A stretch of 64,000 bases of DNA from Cryptomeria japonica. Lineage: Eukaryota > Streptophyta > Pinopsida > Cupressales > Cupressaceae. Location: assembly GCF_030272615.1 (NCBI RefSeq), contig NC_081415.1, forward strand, positions 109,390,406-109,454,405, in the 5' to 3' direction. The notes beneath the pieces are model-generated. The model searched no databases. It was given only the letters and a program-made list of their open reading frames with translations, and had not been told where the DNA came from. Positions 46,493 through 57,256 of this stretch are shown here, one piece after another. Within the stretch, counting starts at the first letter, position 1; each line of letters opens with the position of its first letter. Position numbers and translations under genes: made by a program.

Positions 46493-46940
46493 TCAACTAA
46501 CTTCATGAAGAGGGACAACCCTGCATTGACTTCTAAGATAATCAAAAGTGGTCTTAGGCAGAGGTTTGTTAAAGATATCTACAAGCTACTCCTTGGTAGA
46601 AACATGCTCCAAGATAACATCTTTACTTTGAACTTTTTCCCTCAAGAAGTGATATTTCAATTCAATGTTCTTATTTCTTGCGTGCAAAATAGGATTTTTA
46701 GAGATGTTTATTGCACTTGTATTATCACACAAAATCTTTATAGGTTCTGAGATTTTCATCTTCAAACCTTCCAAAATGTGCCTCATCCACATAGCTTGCG
46801 TGCAATTCATATAAGCTGCTACATATTCAGCTTCAGCAGTAGATTGTGAAGTACAACTCTTCTTTTTACTACTCCATGAGACTAGACTTCCTCCTAGAAA
46901 GAATTCTCCACCGGTAGTACTCTTCCTGTCATCAATATTT
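46493..46940 (-). pseudogene. truncated Copia RNase H of the chained copy
   Basis: The minus-strand frame begins at the junction with NIDDRKSTTGGEFFLGG and continues through QSTAEAEYVAAYMN and ILCDNTSAINISKNPILHAR to the polyprotein end at 46493. It closely matches 40566-41020. The upstream RT and everything before it is absent. Confidence 0.88.
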
Positions 46941-47220
46941 TGTTGCTGCACAAGAGGCTATTTACTATAGGTAGGCTTATGAGAGAGCCATTCCTGAGGG
47001 TCAGAGGGAGCCTAGTTTTAGTGCTTTCATGGGGAGAAGATCGAGTCGGTCTACCTCTTGACAAAATAGCAATAGAGGGTTGATGGGTCCACCTAGGACA
47101 CCATTGGAATAGACTAGAGTTAGGTGAGATGTACCTACTATTAGAGGCAACATAGGTTGATATATTTGATATTGATGCTGATGTTATAGATACTATGTAT
47201 TTTGACACATTTCTATATGA
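46941..47220 (+). pseudogene. G3 PMD gene remnant, part 3 (C-terminal end)
   Basis: It matches 22190-22440 of the G1 copy (gaggctat-tactata-gtaggcttatgagagag, then cagagggagcctag and gatgggtcc-cctagga). Only the end of the coding region and start of the 3' region remain. Confidence 0.6.
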
Positions 47221-49935
47221 TATATGATATGCATTCTTGATAAGCTATTTGATGATGAACTTCATGGTCTAATGTTTCTTTGTTGTTTTTATGCTATTGT
47301 GATGATGATTGCAATGTGAATGTGATATCATGCCATGATGTGATATACCTTTATCTTGCGATGTATAATGGTTGATGAAATTCTTATTATAATGCAATGG
47401 ACTAATATTATGAAGTGATGTATATGAAAATGTAATGTGATGATGTTTATTGTTTTGTTGTGTCAAAATAGGTGTTGAAAATCATTAGTTTGGAAGAATT
47501 GTTAGTTGTTAGTTGTTAGACGTTGAATAGATATGAAATGATAAATCAATTGAATAAACTTTTGTTTATTCTAGAAATAGATATGATAGAAATGATTTGA
47601 TAAAATATTTGATGAGAAAGTCTTCATTGTTTTATTCGTAGTGCAATACATTATCATCATTGAGCCTTATTATTTAACAATGGAGATTATTACACCAAGG
47701 TATGAGGAACTAAGATGTATAGATATCTCATTGCAAAGAAACAAAAACATAGAAGACAAGGAATGAACCCTCCATTCTGGGAAATATGCTAGGGGTCGAG
47801 GTATTTGTGTCATTCACAAGCTGAATGCTCCTATCACAGACACCCACTAGAGCAACTGCCCGAAAACTTCATTGGTTCAAACCATAAACAAAAAAAAAAG
47901 AAAAGGATCATGCCCATCACGACTCCTCTAGTCACTTTTTGGACATCCTTGAGTAGCTAAAAGCAATGACCTTTGCCAGTTTGATAAAAAGAGTCAACCA
48001 AAATAAACAAAACTCAACAATTGGACTGACTGTGCCTTTGCTTTGATATTTTTTATGTGATTTTGATAATGTCTGGTTTCAAAAGTTTTGGACCCCGTTT
48101 AAGACTGACCTGTCTGGTTTCAAGTATACCAATTCTATTTAAGACAAGATGTTGATCACGTTGATAGTTTGATAATGATTCGATAGATTAGACAGTTGAT
48201 TAGCTTGATTGGAGATGTTTTGACAAGATAGTTGTATCCTTTGTTTAACTTCATGCGAAGTGTTTGTTGGATATTTGATAGGGTGTTGGATTCTTGTGAG
48301 ACAACTTATTGTAAGTTTTTTTATATTTTTTGGATTTTTAGCTTGTTTTTGGAGAGCTTTTCAACATTTAGGGTTTTTTGGCATTTTCTCAATGTTTTTT
48401 TTTTGTGCTTTTTTCAGGATCAATATTTGAATGTTTTTGTTGTGATTTTGATATTTTAATGTTTTGGATTTGATTTATTTTCATAACTTTTTCTGATTTT
48501 TAGAATTTTTTCAGGACTTTTCCTGATTTTTAGAATTTTTTCAAGACTTTTTCTGATGTTTAGAATTTTTTCAGGACTTTTTCTGATGTTTAGGGTTTTT
48601 TAAGGACTTTTTCTGATGTTTAAAATTTTTTCAGTTATGCCCTCAAGTATGCAACCCTATATGATGATATGCAACATGTATGTGGAGACAATGAATTTTG
48701 ATATGAAGTACTAATGTAATATGCAAGATGGAGATACAGTTCCTATTCGAACAAGGATAATTGTGTTTTTATTTCATTCTGAAATGCACTAATTGGATTA
48801 AAGGTGTGAAACGTTTTAGAGATAGGAGTTAAATCCATTCTCAAAAGAATTAGACCATCCAACCTAACACACTATGTAACCAAGATTTATGAATGGAGGC
48901 ATGAAAAAATTCTCCATCAATTCTTGAAACTTTGATCTTCTTTTGCCCATGTGTGTGCATTTGGATTCATTCTAACACTTATAATCATCAATGACCCTTG
49001 GAATCCTATGTGGCTAGCTACATGAGTTACTCTAACTTCAAAAGCATCCTGGATAGGGCCTCATTGCCAACAAGCTTTTAGGGCCCTGACAAGGTTATAC
49101 ACCATAATCTCTCAAATATTGCTCCATTGCCAACTAGCATCCATAGCTCTGATGGAGTTATTCACATGTTCCCATAGTCAATCTTTTTGTTGTCGCACTT
49201 GTATGTGTGATATTTCAATTTTATCTCTTTTCTCTTTTTTCTTTGAGATGGATATTGGCATAACACTTTTTTCTTTAATTTTCTTGCCTTGACTTGTAAG
49301 TAATGAAACCTACTTGGGTATGACAATTACAGCGGTGCTAAAGAAGAATATTGGATTTTTCACTTGCCACATGACCAACTAGGTATTTGTAATGAATTAG
49401 AGATATTGATTAATGTGTGAGATATAGAAATTGATAGATTTTGGGTAATAAGACTTGATAGTGAAACCTCTATCCAACCAAAGATAAAGCTTAATCACAA
49501 TGTGACATTGAAGATGAATGACTAAAGGCCTCCCAAAGACTTCATGAACAAGTATCTAGGAAATGAGACAACCTTTGTTCCTTTCAGTGCAAACAGGTGA
49601 ATGACTCAGACAATCATCATGATTTATTGATGCAACTATAAAAGTAATAATGATAGGCAACTATGATGTATGAAGATATGCAATGCAATGCAGTAAAGAA
49701 ATATGCAACTGTGGTATTGAGAAATGAACACACCCTTAGATGTAATATATTTTTAGGTGCATGTTGTTATTGAGTTGGTATGAGCTTTGTGTAGATAATT
49801 CATTGGTCTTTGTTTGAAGAGTTGGATGAACCTGTCTTTTTCAATAGGATATTCATCTAGGAGTATTTCATATATAGTTTCTACTATAGCCCCCTTATTT
49901 CCAAACCAATTCAGTTGTGATAGATCTTCTTTCCC
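47221..49935. other. G3 internal non-coding region
   Basis: No coding frame is supported. 47640-47985 matches 23100-23470 of G1. A 30-bp tandem array lies at 48484-48635. About 48800-49600 contains recurring ccattgccaac(a/t)ag phrases but no ORF. This is where pol would sit in an autonomous Gypsy element; none is seen. Confidence 0.55.
48484..48635. repeat. 30-bp tandem repeat, about five copies
   Basis: The unit has the pattern gactttttctgatgtttaga followed by attttttcag, head to tail, with small substitutions between copies. Confidence 0.85.
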
Positions 49936-51146
49936 CTAGTCCTTCAAGTGTGGGTGTATGGGAAAATAGATTTTGGTTTTGAAGTTGTGATATGAGTGGG
50001 TGTTATGCCTATTTTTTATTGATGCACTTGAAGAGTATGATGAAATAATTTGGATGTTGATCTCATTAGCCGGTGTTATGCTTGTGCTTGAAGAATATGA
50101 TGTAACAATTTGGGAGTTAATTTCAATATTTGGTGTTATGCTTGTTTTTATTGCCATATTGGCATTTGATGATGGTGCACATACAATTGTTGACAAGTTG
50201 TCCAATGTAGTATGATCTAGATTGGTGATTTCATTGAAAGGGGTTCATGAACAACTTGTGTATTGGAATCATGAGGGAGACTAGGAGAAATGATAATGGG
50301 ATCTTGTTTAAGAGGTGGATGTTGGATGGTACTAGAAAGAATGTCTTACCCTTGAGAAGCAAGGGTGTTATTATGAGTGTAATAGAAAATAATGAGGGGG
50401 TAGTCATAAGACTCTTGGTCGACAAGATATTGATAAAACATTAGGTATGATGAAAAGTTTTGTTATTGATCTTAATTTATTTCATGACTAATTTGTTTTA
50501 ATTTTGGATTATCCTCCTGACATGGGGGAGTTTGCATGGGAGATTTTTGGAAAGTTTCAGCCTTTTGACTTGGTGAGAAAGGATTTTGAATGAGATCCTC
50601 TAAATCATGACTTGAATTAGATTGGATTTTTGCTATGGATACCCCTTGGGGGATTGTGTTATTGGATAGAGATGGTGTGGATTGCTCTTATGTAACTTCA
50701 AGGGATGATGAAATGGTAGATAGATATGATTGATTTGGATTTTGGTTGAAAGGGATTTCAGTTTGGTGGAAAGAGGTTTGGTTTTGGTTGAAAAAGGTTT
50801 GATTTTGGTTGAATGAATTTTGATTTGGAATTTGGTTGAAATGGGTTTGATTTTGGTGGAAAGAGGTTTAAATGTTGGGTTGGTGTGAATCTTGATTTGG
50901 ACTTTGATTGAATGGGGTTTGATTTTGTTTGAAAGAGGTTTGATTTTGGTTGAAAGGGATTTGAATGTGGGTTTGATGTGAATTTTGATTTGGAATTTGA
51001 TTGAATGGGGTTTGATTTTGTTTGAAAGGGGTTTGATTTTGGTTGAAAGAGGTACTTTGAATATTGGGTTTATCTGATTGGTATGATTGATATGTTGGGT
51101 TGAAAGAAGGTTGACATGACTCTAATATGATAGTTTTGATACTAAT
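49936..51146 (-). pseudogene. G3 Gln/Asn-rich gag-like region
   Basis: Minus-strand frames from 51146 downward are rich in Asn, Gln, Pro, Phe and Ser (PSFNPTYQSYQSDKPNIQ, then repeated PFNQNQTPFKQNQTPFNQ units), followed by Ser/Thr/Ile-rich sequence to 49936. The Gln/Asn part is encoded by a minisatellite of ~20-bp subunits in a ~92-bp larger period (about 50740-51060). Stops and frame changes occur. It follows the Gag N-terminal fragments at 52624 and beyond in the same strand and is probably the low-complexity Gag part. No enzyme motif. Confidence 0.45.
50740..51060. repeat. minisatellite encoding Asn/Gln-rich repeats
   Basis: Subunits of the form ggtttgattttggttgaaag are repeated more than ten times on the plus strand. 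Two longer ~92-bp copies (near 50877-50968 and 50969-51063) share the order gggttgatgtgaat...gattgaatgg...gaaagggg. Confidence 0.8.
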
Positions 51147-52623
51147 TGTAAAGTACTGATGCCAATAGCTAACAAGATGAGAGGGGGGGTGAATCATACA
51201 AACTTAAACTTCCATAAAATCAATAGATTCAACCTTAGTAACTTATGCTTCAGAAATATAACCAAAAACTACTAAACATGCAAACTCTTAAACACATAAT
51301 CATCACAACACATATAACACCAGATTTAATGTGGAAACCCAAATAGGGAAAAACCACTGTGGGATTTCAGACCCACTAAGAAATATACTCTTCTAGAGTA
51401 TGCTCAGTTAAAAGCAAATCCTGTTAAAGATTACAAACACATTGTTAGATGTGACCCGGTTAAGGGATTTCCCTCAGATCTTTTAGGATTTTCACTTTGT
51501 TAGAAGTGACCTTGTCAAAGGATTTCAAACACTCATTTAGAATGTTACCTTGCTAGAGGGTTTACAAATAAGACTGTTAAGTCCACTCAGTTAAGAGATT
51601 TTCTATCACTTACAAAATAACAGTAATAAAAATCTATCTGCAACTTCACATCTAAAATGCTAAAGTAGATTCTTATTTGCTCAAAATAATCTAGTCATAG
51701 GACTTATATTGTCCTTCTGCTGGGCTTCCTACTCTATTATTCAAACCGGTCTTCAAGCTTTTGTGCTTGGTAATCACTATGTAGAATCCCTGTGCTTACA
51801 CTTGCCCGCATACATTGTTTACCAACAATTTCTTATTTATAAACAATTCTCATTGCTTAATCTCCTTGATCACATTTCCGATGATCAATCTTAGCCATTA
51901 GATCTTCAAACTTGACTAGGTTCAATGTATCCTTCAATCTGAAAATGTTTTACCTTTCCTCGGGACTTGCATTCCTTTCTTGGAACTTGTGCAAGGTTAT
52001 TGAGGTTCAATTTGAGCTGTAGATCTTCCTGCCGATCTTCCATTGCCATAGATCCTTAACAAACTTCATGCATGACATTCTAATCATCTATACATCTCCA
52101 GCTCATCATTGTCCTTCATTAAATAATCCTTGTATTTATCCAATGCGCTTTGTCATCACTCGGTTGCAACTCGGTAAATACTAAATCTTACTCAGTAGAC
52201 ATTCCGCCTTCATTAACCAATATCGATAACCTTAGGGTTTACTGACTAGGTTCTTTGCTCGGTGACATAGTATAGTATTAACCTTTCAATCAACAACATA
52301 TGTAGGATATCAAAACAATCTAAACATCGTGATCTCATCATTGTCTAACTCGGTAATAGTTGCCCATTGAATAACTTATTTCTCCCCTTATTCATCACAT
52401 TCTTTCTGTGTCACTTACCGACCACTTAATTCTCTTCAAATCAATCTTCTCAAGATATGGCAACATCATAGTAAATCAAAAAATCAATTTCTTCTCATCA
52501 ATGACAAAATAATGTTATAAAGATAGTTATCATCCTTTTTTAGTTATATCAAATAGTCTTCAACAACCTTCTTAATATCCTTAATGAATATCAACAATCT
52601 CCTTTCTACTGAAAATGCCAACA
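51147..52623 (-). repeat. lone Copia-1-type LTR
   Basis: It matches the Copia-1 LTR along its length (agatgagagggggggtgaatc at the left, tattaacctt-caat, ending AAATGCCAACA) and is about 1,477 bp. TAAT flanks both sides (51143-51146 and 52624-52627), suggesting a solo LTR formed by recombination. The left flank gatactaat resembles a decayed primer site, so loss of an element body is the alternative. Confidence 0.75.
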
Positions 52624-53050
52624 TAATATTGGTTGAATTGAGGTAGGAATGATTTTGTTGAAGAACAAAGGTTGGCATGTTTGAATGGTCTTACAAGAAG
52701 AAGAAGGTTGGCCTGATAATGATTCCCTCATGGTTATCACCTTTCTCATCATATTTTCTAACCGGCTTTTATGGTTGCTAGGACTAGTCATGTCTCTCAT
52801 TTGTTGTTGCAAAGTATTATTTTGTTGAGCTGAGGTTTCCATGGATGGTGATGGCATAGGAATGGAAGGGATGAATTCTCTACCTTCCCTACAAAATGCA
52901 TAATACCAATCCATGATGTTTGCTTGATTGGTTTGGACCTAGGATCACATGTAAGATGTTTTATCCATCTCTCTAATGTTGCAATAGTTTGATCTGATGT
53001 TTGATGTTGATGTTGAAACTTGACCTTGTTGATGTTGAAACTTGACTTTG
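52624..53050 (-). pseudogene. G3 gag N-terminal fragment
   Basis: The minus strand reads TIATLERWIKHLTCDPRSKP in one frame, then after a frameshift MDWYYAFCREGREFIPSIPM, METSAQQNNTLQQQMRDMT and a Ser-rich stretch, interrupted at 52623 by the lone LTR. It looks like the N-terminal part of a plant Gypsy Gag with a Gln-rich helix, but I cannot name a domain. Confidence 0.45.
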
Positions 53051-54399
53051 TTGATGGATTTGATCTTGTTGATGTTGATGTTGCAAAGACATAGTAGTAA
53101 GCACATAAAACAATCTTAAACAAAGAGAGCACTTGTTTGAAGGATTTTTTCAAACCCTTGAATGTTGAGATCTTTTTCAAGACCCCATTTTGTTTTTGAT
53201 AGTATTTTGGCAGTTCGATAGCACATGAAGTAGACTCTCCTAGTGGTTAAAAGGTCACAAGTATTACCACAACCCACGCATTGATACTCCATTAGCTCAA
53301 ATAGCCCTGTCACACCCTAGGGTGCACTCATTTTTTTTTGCCTTTTTCAGAAATTAGACCAAAGAAGATTGCTTCTCAATTGGCCCATTATCTTGGGAGA
53401 TATATGGTGAGTATCTTGGGGGTAGATTCTTCCCCACCCTTGCACTGTGATAAAATAGGTGTCTAGTTACTGACTTAGCCGGGCTTCTAATTTCTATGGT
53501 GTTTAGACAGGGTTTCGTTGGAGTGGTCACAATTAGAAACATTTTACACTCCGTTGAGGGTGGTCTCCCAGTCTGTAGAGGTTATGTTCTATAGGTTTTA
53601 ACATACCATATAGGCATTGAGGGAGGCATAACACTAGTGTGACAACATGTAACACTCATCGCATATGATTTTCATTACATACACATTTATTTATAGTGGC
53701 TTGGATTACTTGGCTTTATCCATTGCCACTTAGGTTGTTCCCTCTCACTTGACCTTATGGGATACTTGGGAGGTAGGGCTTCTAAAGGTGTTATCCTAAT
53801 GTAGAAAATGAAATGAAGAATGAAAAAGGTGGGTCTAGATTTTTGATCTCCCAAGAAGGGGGAGAGAATATACCTATCACCTTGAAGACATGAAGAACAA
53901 TTATTCCTTTTAAACCTTCATTGCAATGTTTTCTAAACTATTGGAGATGTTGCTCCAAAAAGGCATGGGGTTCAATTTTAACTTTCATTGCAATTGTGAA
54001 AAATAAGACAAGTTTGTTTGTGGTTTATTTATTAGTACCAAATTGAAGTGTTTCTAAGCTGCCCCTGTAGAAAATAATGTTAGTAAGCACATGGTGGGCT
54101 ATCCAACCTAATTTTCCAATTATAGAGCTTTGTCTTTTTAGAGACAAAATAAATTTTGATAAAAACTAGAATTGAACTAGGAGAGAATGAGAAAAATCTA
54201 ATATAACAATTGCAACTTACCTACAGAGAAAATGTGAATTGATGTCAGATCAATTGAGAGTTTATATATCATCAATTATGAATTATTGTTTAAGAAATTT
54301 CAAATTGATATAAGATCAATTGCTCATCAGTAAAAATAAAAATAAAAATTTATTTTTGAATTTTTAAGAAACAACAGAAAAAGATAGAAGATAGAAGGA
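53051..54399. other. G3 leader region, no gene
   Basis: The small ORFs have no recognisable pattern. A gttgatgttga(aac)ttga repeat lies near 52998-53090. It is likely the untranslated leader or decayed Gag of G3. Confidence 0.4.
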
Positions 54400-54636
54400 T
54401 CATTCTGTAATGATATTATCCCACACCACTCGAGCCATCACATTGATGTTATCGTAAAATTTGTACTTGGCTAAGAAATGGTGGATATTTTTGTGATATT
54501 GAGCAATCTCCTCTTTTTATTCGATTTCATAGAGCTCCCTTGATGCCTTTAAGAACCTTTGATACGCCCTTTGTTGTCTCCTATGTTGTTTTGCCTTCCT
54601 TGCACTTGAAAGTTTGAAAGTAACATAACCTGCCAT
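54400..54636 (-). pseudogene. small G3 leader ORF, basic helical peptide
   Basis: It starts MAGYVTFKLSSARKAKQHRR at ATG 54636-54634 and reads ~78 codons to TGA at 54402-54400, with one in-frame TAA after ELYEIE. It is Lys/Arg/Gln-rich and helical, and lies ~300 bp after the primer site. It may be the start of Gag or an upstream ORF in the leader. Not recognised. Confidence 0.35.
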
Positions 54637-54924
54637 TGGGTCAGAACCATCTTATGCAAAAAAAGGAAATCTCTAGAATTTAATGATTTTTTTGGGTTAG
54701 GTGTGCAAGATCACACAATAAAGAAATGAAAAGGAAATATTTAATTTTGCAACCCTTTAAATCAATTGTGAGTTTTTTTAGTAATTGTGGTGCAATGTCA
54801 GAGTAATTGTGAAGTACTATGATAGAAATTGTGAACTTTTATTAGCAATTGCGAACTAAAGATTCTTGTGCACATACGGATCTGCAAAACCATTCAAAAT
54901 AGAAAGCGAAGGTTATAATGATTT

Positions 54925-54940
54925 CACATCGGGTTCACCA
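54925..54940 (-). other. G3 primer binding site, interrupted by CC2
   Basis: On the minus strand TGGTGAACCCGATGTG follows the G3 5' LTR once CC2 (54941-61456) is removed. G2 has TGGTGAACCCAACA in the same place (63806-63819). It starts TGG as needed for pairing to tRNA CCA; I do not assign the tRNA. Confidence 0.6.
54936..54940. repeat. target-site duplication of CC2, left copy (CACCA)
   Basis: CACCA precedes the LTR start TGTTGGCATATG and recurs at 61457-61461 right after the LTR end CCTAACA. Confidence 0.92.
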
Positions 54941-55740
54941 TGTTGGCATATGCACACTCCAATGAGACATTGTAGGTGATTGAAGGTTTTGTCATTGATG
55001 GCAACCTTACAATCCTATGACACCGGCAAGACATTCCACCAACACCAGCAAGAACAGACTCTACATTGGCACTTAGACCACTAGCACCGGCAGTGAAAGG
55101 AAGCATACTGACATAGAGGTCGATAGGATTTTTGCTGTAATATATGTTGTTTATTATTGTAAAATCTTTGTAAGCCGACTTGGCAACATTGTAAAATGAC
55201 TCATATATATAAGAGATCATTATAGAACATTGAGAGAGAGGTAGATGATGTGAGATATGGAATGTAATTAGGTAGACCTATTATGCGAATTATAGGTTAA
55301 GGGTTTATGTAAGAAGCAGAGAAAAAAACGGTACTAGATCTGGCATTATAGATGCTATTCTGAAGCAATACAAGACACTAGATTTATATAATCCATTTTG
55401 TAAATTAGCAAGACTTCTATTTTGAGCAGTGTGCTCTAGGCACTTGGCCTTCCTGCATGTGCAGGCCCCTCTTGTAGCAGTAATATTCTCTTATTGGCCA
55501 GTAAGTGAATATTGTGGGTCACAAATCCCACTGAGGTTTTTCCCACACTAGGTTTCCTTGTTAAATCCTTGTGTTATGGTGTGTTTTTCATGTGGTTTCT
55601 TTTATCTCTGTTTATTGCATTACTTCTTGCTTACCAGTACACAGTTTTAATTTACTCTACATGTTTTAAGTTAAGAAATTCTAATTACTAGTTAGATACT
55701 GATTCACCCCCCCCTCTCAGTATCTATGGGAATCCTAACA
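54941..55740 (+). repeat. CC2 5' LTR
   Basis: It is 800 bp. A TATATATAA box at 55204-55212 is the likely promoter. The 3' end has the pyrimidine tract GATTCACCCCCCCCTCTCAG shared with CC1 and the Copia elements. Confidence 0.93.
55204..55212 (+). promoter_or_regulatory. CC2 LTR TATA box
   Basis: TATATATAA lies 264 bp into the LTR and is conserved in the 3' LTR at 60919-60927. It is the best candidate for the element promoter. Confidence 0.6.
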
Positions 55741-55742
55741 AT

Positions 55743-55754
55743 TGGTATTAGAGC
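55743..55754 (+). other. CC2 primer binding site (tRNA-iMet type)
   Basis: TGGTATTAGAGC lies 2 bp after the LTR, identical to CC1 and Copia-2. Confidence 0.92.
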
Positions 55755-55811
55755 TTGGTCCTCTATTGTCAGAAGCCTAATAGCTTGAGGAAGATCTTGA
55801 CACTGGTAGAG

Positions 55812-56912
55812 ATGGAAAATTTGATGAAGCAACAAGAAGTAGCTCTGTCAGATTTTGATACAGGAAAATTGAAAAATATCAAACTTGAAGATGATCTAAA
55901 GGCAGCTCAATAAATTATTCAAGCACTTCAAGAAAATATTACCATTGCAAGAAACAAGAGAAGAGAACTCTGTGAAAAGATGCAAATTGAGGATGATGAA
56001 AAAGAAACTCTTAATGATATGATAAACAAGCTAAAGCTAGAGAAAATAACAACAAGGAATGAGATGCAAGATATGACCATGATATTTTGTAAGGAAATTG
56101 AAGATAGGAAGAAGAATGAAGAAGATTTGACCAGAAGACTAAGTGATGCAACAAATGAGAACACTAGACTTAGCTATGAAAATGATTTGTTGAAGACAGA
56201 GATCTAATGCATACACAGAATGACTCCAATGAACTGATGAGACAGAAAGAGATCTTAGAAAGAGAACTGGATATTGCAAATCAGCATAAAGAAAAATTCA
56301 AGAAAAGCTCAGAAGAACTTGGTGAATTATTGAAGAAACAAAAACCTAAAGGTGACACTTGTGGAATTGGCTTTGAAGTTGGAGAAAGCTCCAGTACTGC
56401 AAACACAAAGGATCACAGTAAACCGGTAAGACAACCTACTGCTTACAAATTTAATGGAAAATGCTTTAACTGTAATAAGTACAGTCATAGAGCAAATCAA
56501 TGTAGATCTAGAAATTATCAAAACACCAATGCACCCACTGGTCAATGTTCAAAATGCAACAAAATTGGTCATAACTCTGAAAATTGCAAAATGAATGTGA
56601 GATGTTATGTTTGTGGAAGATTTGGACACCTATCTAATCAATGCAGAACTTAAACCGACATAGGTTATGGGAAAGCTATTCAGAAGAATATTGTGACTTG
56701 CTATGCATTTTACAAGATTGGGCATATTACAAAATTCTATAGAAGTAAAGGATCATCGGTAGACAACAAAAGTTCCAGCTTGAAAGGAAAAGAAAAGGTT
56801 GAAGAGGTTAAGCAAGAATTCTCAAAACAATGGATTAGAAAGTCGAACCTAAATAATATTGGAAATACTCCTCCACGGGTAGAATCAATCAACACTCCGC
56901 TAATAGAATAGA
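55812..56912 (+). pseudogene. CC2 ORF1: coiled-coil and zinc-knuckle (Gag-tail-like) protein
   Basis: It starts MENLMKQQEVALSDFDTGK at 55812. A stop at about 55911, a frameshift near 56207 and a stop at 56651 break it. The coiled coil extends ~170 residues and is followed by SSEELGELLKKQKPKGD (compare SSKMLDEQLNTRRPNKD in CC1). Knuckles are CFNCNKYSHRANQC (Gly to Ser), CSKCNKIGHNSENC, CYVCGRFGHLSNQC, and past the stop a degenerate CYAFYKIGHITKFY. A Lys/Ser-rich tail runs to 56912. As in CC1 there is no capsid core. Probably RNA-binding. Confidence 0.8.
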
Positions 56913-57256
56913 GTAGTACTCCACCAGTAGGAAGCTCTTCATCAAATTGAAGAAAGTTTCCTTGAGGGTTTGGCAATCAAATGAGACATAAGCTATTATT
57001 CCCTTGGTTGATGATGAGAAGTTGAAATTTACTTCTATATCAGCAAATAAAGTTAAGTGGTCACTTCACCGGCATGCATTAAATGTGGTAGTTGGCAAAT
57101 TAACATTATAAATCAGTAATTTTGGCTCCATTTCACTTGACCATGAATTCAAACACTTGAAGAGCATGAAATCTCCAGAGCTAAGGCATTTCGAGCAAAG
57201 AGGCAAAGCACTTTAGCAATCAATCCTTCCTAAGGCAGAAAAAGGTATTTATTATC
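56913..57256 (+). other. CC2 spacer between ORFs, possible internal promoter
   Basis: Non-coding. TATAAAT at 57107-57113 lies 150 bp upstream of the ORF2 ATG. A gcattaaatg phrase (57076) resembles gcatttaatg in the CC1 spacer (about 7116). Confidence 0.35.

Larger units (their letters stand above)
38812..46940 (-). mobile_element. Copia-2, Copia element chained to a truncated second copy
   Basis: On the minus strand a truncated RNase H and polypurine tract (46940-46180) lead into an LTR (46179-44755), then a primer site, gag, protease, integrase, damaged RT, RNase H and a second LTR (40251-38812). The middle LTR thus serves two units. The right end stops inside RNase H (at NIDDRKST), joined directly to the PMD remnant, so no target duplication is expected. 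About 45 bp of the host PMD sequence is missing at the junction. Sequence relatedness to Copia-1 is clear in every domain. Confidence 0.88.

Noticed and set aside
54924-55220. Minus-strand ORF of 98 codons in the CC2 LTR (and its twin at 60636-60935)
   Set aside because: It is in the LTR, antisense to the element; similarity between the two copies only reflects LTR identity.
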